This document shows positions 23,401-27,811 of a stretch of 27,811 bases of DNA, piece after piece. The notes below the pieces were generated by a model, which saw nothing but the letters and a program-made list of their open reading frames with translations, had not been told where the DNA came from and searched no databases. Source of the DNA: Spirogloea muscicola. Taxonomy: Eukaryota > Streptophyta > Zygnematophyceae > Spirogloeales > Spirogloeaceae. Position 1 is the first letter of the stretch, and every line of letters begins with the position of its first letter. The stretch is from positions 1 through 27,811 of the forward strand of contig WELB01000217.1 of assembly GCA_009602725.1 (NCBI GenBank), given 5' to 3'. The position numbers and the translations under genes are program-made.

Positions 23401-26400
23401 GACACTCCCTCATGACATCAGGGGTTCACCACTCAGATGTTTAAATCTGGGACTTTTGGTTTGCCATGTAACAGAATGTAGGATTGAATATAAGTGGACT
23501 CTCATCTTACCCATTATGAGAGTCTTGATCAGCTGCTTGCAGTCGCTCAATTCCTTGGCATGATCGGGGGGGGCCTGAAGGTTCAAGGCTGCCTGCAAGA
23601 AAGAGTACATCTGACAACAGGTAAGATTTAAAGTAGATGAAGTCAGACAGTCAGCAAGACGGCAGAACCAAAGAGAATATGACATCATTTGCAGATTCCT
23701 GACAACGGAACATAATTCAAGTACTGATTGGCACTTACCTGAAATGGTAGTTCCAGGCGAGTTCCCAAGCTTGTCTGATTCTTGTCTTTCTGAGTATTTG
23801 ATTCTGATAGCAGCTGCGCAGAACAATTATATGGGCCAGTAAGCAAACAGATATTCCTTTCACAGTCAAGCTCGCCAACCAGGTCTGCTACTAATCTTGC
23901 AGCTCTTCCAATGCACACTCTCAGATTACAGATAATACCTGTGGTATACCGCGTTTGAGAGTTCCAAACTTGCTCACAAGGGCATCCAGGATGCGGCCCT
24001 GTCAGTAAGGTCATAGGTCAAAGTTCAGCTTCTACAACACACAAACTAAGAAGCACTATACACTAGGACCCAAGTGGGCACTGTTGCTTTTAGGAATGCT
24101 TCCTTGGGGAAAACACATTTGTCGACCCTATGAAACATCCCAAAACCATTGTAAGTCTGATCTGGCATATGGTGCCAAATCATTGCGAGCCTCACAAGGA
24201 TAGCCCGGCCTTCTTCTCGTTGTGCTTCGTGTCTCCTGCCAAAGATGGTCTCAACCTGCAACCAAAAGCTTGTCTGTGCATGTCATTCAAGAGGCAGAGC
24301 ATAGCGGGCGTGCGAGTCACACAAGCAACACAATAAACAGCCACCCTGCTCCCCCAGCCAGAAAACCAGAACTCCAATCAATCCCAGCGTGTGATATTTG
24401 CAACTGAGACCACATACTTTTCCCATATAGTGTTGATTTGGAAGCTGACCTCACCAGATTCAGCATGAGGCGAACACATGTCATCTGTACATTGAGAGGA
24501 AGCGAAGAATCGTGCACGTTGCGCGAGAAAAGGTACACAATCCTTAGCAACTGTACGCAAACAGCCGCTAGGACTCCACCTTGGTCAGGTCAGAAGAAGA
24601 GTCATGCTTAAGGATCATCCCATTTGCACTTTAAGTACTTGTCTGTCAACTGAGAAACCTCAAAGAGTCTATTGGTAAGAAGGGATATGTTGGGGCACCT
24701 GAGGTAAGGTCAACTCTGTCCGAACATGATGTATAAGCTCTGCGAGGAGGCTGTATGCCAGCGGCCGAAGGGTCTCAAAACAGGCCCTGCCAACACCTAC
24801 TAGCACTCTGCAATACACAGAAGCAGAGCAGACTTTTAGGAAGTGGCACTCCCAACGGGGGCAAGGGCTGTGAAAAGCCAGCCCGAAAAGAATTGACAAA
24901 GGTTCGAAGGGGCCAAATGACGGAGGGGCCTAAAAGGAGGTGCAGAGCTCAGCTGCAAACTTGTAGACAGGTACGCTTGGCAATTTCTTGACCTCATGAA
25001 TCCAATTATCCACTTCCAATTAGCATAATTGACCATATCCAGAATCATCTTCTGACATCATATCACCATCAACTGTGGGACCCTGCAGCCTTCCAAACCT
25101 AGACTTGGGTCAAGTCTGTGATGCGCGAGGACCTTTCATCAAGCAGGGTATCCATGTGCTGGAAGAAGCCCCGCTTGAAGTCAGTGGCCAGCACATGTCT
25201 CGTCGCCACCAGGAGCTCCTTCCGGGTGCCGACCGAGTCAGGGCAGGTGACCAGCAAGTTCACCACGCTCCTACAGATGCTGTCCTCGTGCACTCTCATG
25301 GCCTCCCCGAAGCTCTTCAGCACATAGGTCAAGAAGGACACCGTCTGCCAAAGCAGGAAGCTATAGCTGTCACAGATTGGTCTGATCATTAATACTTGTT
25401 GGATTAAGATACCAGAGAGAGGTCTTCTGAATTTGGCAAATGCGGTGTCAGCAGTAGTTATATTATTGCACTGCATGTACCGCATAAAAGCAAGCTCTGA
25501 GTGGTATTGCAGTTTCCAAAAGGCAGGCCAATGTGACATGCTGAATGCACACACCTTGACTTGAGCGCCCTTGAAGTCAGCATAAGCTTGCTTGAGGTGC
25601 GCAGGAACTTGTGTGGGCCCGGGGATGGAGATTGCTCCAACCATAAGGGGAAGGAGTCTGTGTATGTTTGTGGCGAGATAGCGGGGGTAGATCTGGAAGA
25701 GACTCATCACAATGAGAGGGCACTCTGTAACAATCTGACACCACAACAAAGGCATCAACATCTCAGTGGGCAGTCACAATAAATGAGATCCACGCATTAG
25801 CGGGGATCTCATCCCGCATCCCCTACATGAAAGTCTCGGTTTCATGAAGCACTTGCATAGACATTTCCTTACAGTATCAAAAAGATTAAGGAGTCCAAGG
25901 GATTGGCTATGAGAGAGTCATACTGTTAAACCCTTATAGCAAATGCATGAAGTTTAATGGCAGTAGCAAAATAGCTGCAGTACTTTTGTACAGATAGTAG
26001 ACATATGCTACGAGTAGTATTGCAAGGATGAGCGTCGACCTTGAAAGAGCGTGTGCTGGGATTGAGGGAAGCAGGGGCGCCAGCACCGCCTGCTGACTTG
26101 TCTAAAGCAAACATGCCTTGTTGGCCAGCAAGGCCTTGGCTCGGTGGCACGCCAGCCAGCGAGCCGTCTGCCTTGGCGCCCCCCTCAAAATAGTAACTTG
26201 ACGTGTCCTTCAACTTCTGATAGAGCTGCATTATGCAGAGGGGGGCAACTTGAAGCTAATATCAGCAGAAGCGTGCCAGCAGAAGACCCATAATCTGCTC
26301 TTGACTAAAAGGGAACTGTTGCAAGGTTCAGGTCCAAATCCCAAGGTGGATTAATGGCCAGAGCGAAGTCCTGCTCGATGGTGGTGTCTGCTGCTCAGTC

Positions 26401-27581
26401 TGTCCTTTGCATCTTTATTAACATCAGTTCAGGTCTGGCACCTGCATCCGCCGCCATCACTACAAGTGCCCAGGATTCATGTTCCAGAGTGCTCTTAATT
26501 TATTGATTAGCAAACCCACGGTGATGACTTAGCAGCAGACGCGTGCTTGAGGGTCAGCGACGTCGTACCTTGCAGACCAGGTCCAAAAAAGGCTGCACTT
26601 GCGGCTCAAGCGACGTGCGGAAGTTCTTGTGCAGGTCGAAGATGATACGCGTGCATATCATGCCGCTCTCCTCGTTGTCGTCAGCCAGCACGGTCATGGC
26701 GAGGCTGAGCAGCTCGGCAGCGTACGGCCGCAGGACCTCTGTGTGCGGCAGGCGGTTCAGAATCTCCAGCACGGTGCTACGTAGCTTGTGCTCCACATTG
26801 TCGCTTGACTGCACGAGAACATCCACGCATTCAGCTCAGAGCCCAGCTTATAGGAAACCCTTAATTGCAGATCCTCAGCCCATCATGAACCTCAAAGCTA
26901 TAGCTCCATTTGCTTGCAAGGTCTGTTATGTCATGCAGAGGCCAAGACTGGCCAAGCAAGGCGCACGAGCCTTCCGACCACATGGCCGTGCTTGATCTGA
27001 CTATCCTTGATTGAGGAGTAATCAAGGCCCGAAATCATATTTTGAATCATGATGGTCTGGTCTCACAACCCTCAACTTAAGCGACCATGCATCTTTGACC
27101 TTGAGCCCAAAACCTCAGAGCTGCCCGGCTGATTGTGTGGTCATTGAGCTGCAGGAGCAGCCAGCCGGCTGTTCATTGCAGCTCGAAAAGACAATTTCCA
27201 TTATTCTATGAAAAGTTCTAGTATTCTAAACGATAGTCTGATTCTAATAGATGCTATAGATTGAATAGAACCAAGTAGTGCAGCCTGCTCGGAGGAGCTG
27301 GTGGCCGTCATACTTTGATAAGCAAATGGTTGCACATGAGCCCCGGCCCTTGCCAGGAACAAAATGCACGCCGCAGTTGTGGAAGGGAAAGCAAGTCCTA
27401 TTACCGTCGAGCTAAGACATGAGCATGATCTAGTGGGCATTCGCACCTGGGGCTTGGTGATGTGCGTGAGCAGCCGGGAGAAGACGGCGAAGTAGGGCTT
27501 GAGGAAGTTGAGGTACTCGGACGTGTGCGCGATCTCGATGCTGTCGCGGACCTCGGTGGCGTGCGTCAGCCGCCCCTGCAT
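1833..27581 (-). CDS. TRA1: Tra1/TRRAP-family pseudokinase, 58 exons, about 3,915 aa
   Basis: A complete Tra1/TRRAP orthologue, assembled by locating conserved blocks and in-phase GT-AG or GC-AG junctions. It has 58 exons, 11,748 nt, no internal stop, and ends with TAG at 1835-1833. The length matches the family (about 3,700-3,900 residues). By family knowledge this nuclear scaffold recruits the SAGA and NuA4 histone acetyltransferase complexes to transcription activators and has no kinase activity. Order: HEAT solenoid (1 to about 2445), FAT (about 2446-3493), PI3K-like domain (about 3494-3876), FATC. Exon coordinates are in the block entries below. The start chosen is ATG 27581-27579 (purine at -3), with an in-frame TAG upstream at about 27626-27624. 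The mature N-terminus is somewhat shorter than in land plants, so a further 5' exon is possible. Uncertain edges: the exon 27/28 junction and the 5' edge of exon 37. Wording and motifs are closest to land-plant TRA1. Confidence 0.96.
2582..2583 (-). other. TRA1: GC 5' splice site of TRA1 intron 56 (2444-2583)
   Basis: Exon 56 ends TCTCCAAAG followed by GCAAGC. It retains the family-conserved VSPK before NQHMQQQ. A GT 12 nt upstream (GTCTCT) is in phase but would remove VSPK. Confidence 0.72.
2814..2845. repeat. 11-bp tandem repeat in TRA1 intron 55
   Basis: The unit GCTAACAACGT occurs at 2814-2824 and 2825-2835, with a partial third copy to about 2845. Intronic, with no recognised function. 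Confidence 0.85.
3625..3702. repeat. Telomere-like motifs with direct and inverted repeats in TRA1 intron 53
   Basis: GATTTAGGGTTAGGGTAAG at 3625-3643 and CTAGGGTTTAAA at 3662-3673 are TTTAGGG-like. AGGGTAAGA at 3635-3643 is inverted at 3674-3682. CCTGTACARTGG is directly repeated at 3649-3660 and 3691-3702. It lies inside an intron of a transcribed gene. Confidence 0.65.
4985..5024. repeat. Perfect 20-bp tandem duplication in TRA1 intron 51
   Basis: The unit TTGAAAGTCTTAATGTACTA at 4985-5004 is repeated exactly at 5005-5024. The perfect identity points to a recent slippage event. Confidence 0.9.
5261..5470 (-). other. TRA1: Gly/Ser/Pro-rich linker in TRA1 exon 51
   Basis: Residues about 3275-3344, between the LYYWLRTYLLERR helix and the FDAAKEVMEALRAKHTN helix, are rich in Gly, Ser, Pro and Asp, with GGG triplets and SP dipeptides. 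The same position is a variable, low-complexity linker in plant Tra1 proteins. The GC content here is clearly higher than in the flanking introns. Confidence 0.75.
7629..10058 (-). other. TRA1: TRA1 exons 40-46: first half of FAT domain, residues about 2446-2931
   Basis: Exon 40 9629..10058, 41 9234..9434, 42 8931..9106, 43 8636..8783, 44 8128..8457, 45 7884..7943, 46 7629..7741. Markers: QKVERQFMLGLRAKDP and FWLKQGLDLLLAI (40), DANVAYHMWVLVFPIVWATL (41), PSELIKFLGKTYNAWHIA (42), GLWKRRSITAHTRAGLSLVQ (43), KAEMCLWQEQW (44), IPLLQQFQQLVELQESA (46). The FAT domain is a tetratricopeptide-like helical array that cradles the kinase-like domain. Exon 45 (60 nt; QEAEERVAQ) and exon 43 have no entry Met and were found by homology and phase. 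Confidence 0.92.
9531..9550. repeat. 10-bp tandem duplication in TRA1 intron 40
   Basis: AGAAGCAGTC is repeated twice head to tail. Intronic. Confidence 0.85.
10295..12890 (-). other. TRA1: TRA1 exons 34-39: end of solenoid, residues 2093-2445
   Basis: Exon 34 12762..12890, 35 12333..12500, 36 11796..11984, 37 11285..11455, 38 10804..11045, 39 10295..10456. Markers: ALTVWPEANVKLNYFEKLL (34), LDVLARVLKKQAHRFLLNN (35), VLEPCLNSKVQEIMESLG (36), LVRVIQRLAREL (37), VPECKRILGQILQQLLAEKG (38), STKEVIAFLIRLAQVDRS (39). This stretch is the least conserved of the solenoid. The 5' edge of exon 37 could also lie 12 nt further in, at another phase-0 AG. Exons 38 to 40 are joined by two phase-2 introns. 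Introns 35, 36 and 38 are 340-348 nt and contain nothing recognisable. Confidence 0.88.
12450..12485 (-). repeat. TRA1: Poly-alanine tract (12 Ala) in TRA1 exon 35
   Basis: Twelve consecutive alanine codons encode residues about 2141-2152 near the start of exon 35, directly after a Gly-Gly-Pro. The codons are mixed (GCT, GCC, GCA and GCG), so the tract is not a fresh trinucleotide expansion. It lies at a position that is variable in the family. Confidence 0.8.
13082..13083 (-). other. TRA1: GC 5' splice site of TRA1 intron 33 (12891-13083)
   Basis: Exon 33 ends CACAAGCAG followed by GCAAGG. No GT donor nearby gives phase 0, which is needed to join to AVELLEDALTVWPEANV in exon 34. Confidence 0.75.
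13084..14506 (-). other. TRA1: TRA1 exons 31-33: most conserved solenoid segment, residues 1791-2092
   Basis: Exon 31 14285..14506, 32 13774..13968, 33 13084..13572. These encode EPLRIELLQLATVLIKHLP, VHHRKELIKFGWNHLRREE, KQWAFVNVSHFLAAYQAPEK, VFVALLRTCQPETRVLVKQA, PIWIRYTKKILVEEGHSLPH and AQFVPQMVNSLSRLGLP, near-identical to land-plant TRA1 by recollection. Exon 33 (489 nt) is the longest exon. After ENRRLALDLAGLIIAWERRR it encodes a charged, Pro/Ala/Gly-rich linker with the nuclear localisation signal, and then AMEEMIISFLIRVALFTEQK. It ends at a GC donor. Confidence 0.94.
13261..13284 (-). other. TRA1: Monopartite nuclear localisation signal in TRA1 linker
   Basis: Residues about 2026-2033 read PAKKVKLE, very close to the classical c-Myc type signal (Pro-Ala-Ala-Lys-Arg-Val-Lys-Leu-Asp). 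It sits in an exposed, low-complexity linker inside exon 33 between two ordered helical blocks, where importin-alpha could reach it. Function is inferred from the motif. Confidence 0.65.
14555..14617. repeat. Degenerate CACAGATACA repeats in TRA1 intron 30
   Basis: About six imperfect copies of CACAGATAC/CAGATACA in 63 bases, with no fixed period. Confidence 0.7.
14680..14719. repeat. 12-bp tandem repeat in TRA1 intron 30
   Basis: CCTTCGACCTAC at 14696-14707 and CTTTCGACCTAC at 14708-14719, preceded by a longer diverged copy at 14680-14695. The same intron holds the CACAGATACA array. Confidence 0.8.
14790..17318 (-). other. TRA1: TRA1 exons 25-30: HEAT region, residues 1424-1790
   Basis: Exon 25 17171..17318, 26 16623..16848, 27 16212..16360, 28 15795..16000, 29 15285..15434, 30 14790..15011. 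Key strings: GLARLLELLSNWFNVTLG (25), AAILELFHLLPPAAHRFLDS and RYASESVDYFLARLDQPPMF (26), GQPLREEL (27), FQGVALVSTLVKLMPDWL (28), VKESKRLIKCFLNYLRKDR (29), LDPPEE (30). The 3' end of exon 27 and the 5' end of exon 28 are the weakest edges: I used the phase-1 donor GTTCTC just left of 16212 and the acceptor right of 16000. An acceptor right of 15967 is also in phase and removes 11 residues. Exons 26 and 29 have no usable Met. Introns 25 (16849-17170) and 28 (15435-15794) hold nothing recognisable. Confidence 0.87.
18589..18661. repeat. 29-bp direct repeat in TRA1 intron 22
   Basis: Copies at 18589-18617 and 18633-18661 differ at one base and are 44 bases apart start to start. They lie just upstream, on the plus strand, of the GC donor of the same intron, so on the RNA they follow the donor. 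Confidence 0.88.
18689..18690 (-). other. TRA1: GC 5' splice site of TRA1 intron 22 (18453-18690)
   Basis: The exon 22 end reads CAGCAG followed by GCAAGT, the strong U1 match typical of GC-AG introns. Using it retains the conserved VEQQ before IGTVMALNF. A GT lies 12 nt upstream (GTGGAA) but would delete those four residues. Confidence 0.75.
19898..22429 (-). other. TRA1: TRA1 exons 14-19: HEAT region, residues 578-1057
   Basis: Exon 14 22170..22429, 15 21711..22037, 16 21198..21465, 17 20754..20942, 18 20380..20484, 19 19898..20188. Conserved blocks: YMQLLRTMFRALNGGKFDSL (exon 15), MASVMNELILTLWGHLRPKP and LQLLGKLGGRNRRFLKDPLE (exon 16), LYYRKQALKFLRVCL (exon 17), KTKTQLMAER (exon 18), DAKDDFVGSICRHFAMMFH (exon 19). 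'GKLGGRNRRFL' is one of the most conserved points of the Tra1/TRRAP solenoid. Exon 18 has no entry Met and was placed by its homology and by GT-AG edges in phase. Introns 14 and 15 are both phase 2. Confidence 0.92.
19994..20128 (-). other. TRA1: Ser/Ala/Gly-rich linker inside TRA1 exon 19
   Basis: Residues about 981-1025, between the conserved CRHFAMMFH block and the conserved LDPLIFLDALVAVLSDNNR block, are dominated by Ser, Ala, Gly and Pro. It is probably a disordered loop on the surface of the solenoid. It does not disturb the reading frame and is not bounded by introns, so it is part of the mature protein. Confidence 0.75.
22801..22861. repeat. GATATT-type microsatellite in TRA1 intron 12
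   Basis: About ten imperfect hexamers of the form (T/G)ATATT or (T/G)GTATT end at the exon 13 acceptor. On the transcript they give a CAATATCAATA tract next to the 3' splice site, replacing an ordinary polypyrimidine tract. Confidence 0.75.
23039..23122. repeat. Degenerate ATTGTACTA repeat in TRA1 intron 12
   Basis: Imperfect copies of ATTGTACTA, TTGTACAGA and ACTAATTGCT fill about 84 bases. Together with the microsatellite they occupy much of the 384-nt intron 12 (22796-23179). Confidence 0.65.
24699..27581 (-). other. TRA1: TRA1 exons 1-6: N-terminal HEAT region, residues 1-354
   Basis: Exon 1 27447..27581, 2 26569..26808, 3 26040..26225, 4 25555..25734, 5 25133..25344, 6 24699..24807. 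Exon 1 carries EVRDSIEIAHTSEYLNFLKP and exon 2 carries NEESGMICTRIIFDLHKNFR and VQPFLDLVCK, which are hallmark N-terminal blocks of Tra1. Exon 3 encodes a Gly/Ala/Ser-rich variable loop that ends in LNPSTRSFK. Exon 4 (LIVMSLFQIYPRYLATNIH) and exon 5 (GAQVK then TVSFLTYVLKS, KELLVATRHVLATDFKRG) are helical repeats. Intron 1 (26809-27446, 638 nt) is the longest. Introns 2, 3 and 5 also exceed 300 nt, and I see nothing in them beyond unique AT-rich sequence. Confidence 0.93.
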
Positions 27582-27811
27582 TGCTGTTGGTGTCGTGGCG
27601 AGCAGGGTCAAGGAGCACGGTAGCTAAGTTGTGCAGCTGCGCTGAGCTTGCGCATGGGCTTGAGCGGGTTGACTGACAGGAAGAGGGAAAGGCAGACAGA
27701 TAGAGGAAGAAGCTGGACGACGTGGGCAGAAAAGGAGCGCAACAACGAGCGAGAGCGCGAGCAAGGGAGCGAGAGCAAGGGGCGAGGGAGGGACGGAGGG
27801 AGGGTGGGAGG
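27582..27811 (-). promoter_or_regulatory. TRA1: Putative TRA1 5' UTR and promoter, pyrimidine-rich
   Basis: Upstream of the chosen ATG the minus strand is strongly CT-rich from about 27665 to the window end (plus strand GA-rich, with repeated GCGAGAGC and GGGAGG). Such tracts are common around transcription starts of TATA-less plant genes. No TATA box is visible. Short open frames exist on the minus strand, including an ATG at about 27635-27633 that meets a stop after about 15 codons. The exact transcription start cannot be placed, and a non-coding or short coding first exon further upstream is possible. Confidence 0.45.

Larger units (their letters stand above)
22601..24550 (-). other. TRA1: TRA1 exons 7-13: HEAT region, residues 355-577
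   Basis: Exon 7 24455..24550, 8 24196..24255, 9 23939..23998, 10 23739..23813, 11 23511..23592, 12 23180..23280, 13 22601..22795. Conserved strings: IVYLFSRNVHDSSLPLN (exon 7), GRILDALVSKFGTLKRGIPQ (exon 9), DHAKELSDCKQLIKTLIMG (exon 11), GMKTLVWSITH (exons 11/12) and HYAMVFTVLEQRNFMDMFS (exon 13). Three consecutive exons of only 60, 60 and 75 nt (8-10) are all in phase 0, so skipping any of them would keep the frame. Exon 9 lacks a Met and is easily missed by open-frame searches. Confidence 0.92.

Noticed and set aside
27582-27626. Extension of TRA1 exon 1 upstream of ATG 27581
   Set aside because: The same frame has no ATG before an in-frame TAG at about 27626-27624. A spliced upstream exon remains possible.
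1-27811. Transposons, CRISPR arrays, tRNA/rRNA genes or a defence or biosynthetic cluster
   Set aside because: Read on both strands; apart from small tandem repeats the whole window is explained by two eukaryotic genes and their introns.

Overview
The window is nuclear DNA of an intron-rich eukaryote. Both identifiable proteins read like plant/green-lineage orthologues, and the DNA carries several AAACCCTAA (TTTAGGG-type telomere) motifs, so a green alga is the best guess, perhaps a trebouxiophyte chlorophyte. The class is inference; the green-lineage affinity is well supported by the protein sequences.

Layout: (1) Positions 2-958, plus strand: a three-exon CPYC-class (class I) glutaredoxin that assembles into a complete 113-residue protein. 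(2) Positions 959-1832: a short convergent intergenic region that should hold both 3' UTRs. (3) Positions 1833-27581, minus strand: one giant gene for the Tra1/TRRAP pseudokinase, the activator-binding scaffold of the SAGA and NuA4 histone acetyltransferase complexes. I could place 58 exons by eye. They add up to 11,748 nt, or 3,915 codons plus a stop, with every junction in phase and no internal stop. The 57 introns run from 125 to 638 nt and average about 246 nt. (4) Positions 27582-27811: a pyrimidine-rich (minus-strand) stretch that looks like the 5' UTR and promoter of the giant gene.

Protein architecture: a helical HEAT-repeat solenoid (residues 1 to about 2445), a FAT domain (about 2446-3493), a PI3K-like pseudokinase domain (about 3494-3876) without the catalytic aspartates, and a C-terminal FATC tail ending in Trp-His-Pro-Trp-Phe. 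Low-complexity linkers and a monopartite nuclear localisation signal lie at expected variable positions.

The two genes are not functionally linked as far as can be seen; they are convergent neighbours. I find no mobile element, RNA gene, CRISPR or operon, and no sign of a new multi-gene system. The points worth a second look concern gene structure: three GC-AG introns in one gene, a strong excess of phase-0 introns at CAG^GT sites, a duplicated decoy splice acceptor in the glutaredoxin that leads straight into a stop codon, telomere-like motifs in introns, and several intronic tandem repeats. The least certain exon edges are the start codon and the exon 27/28 junction.
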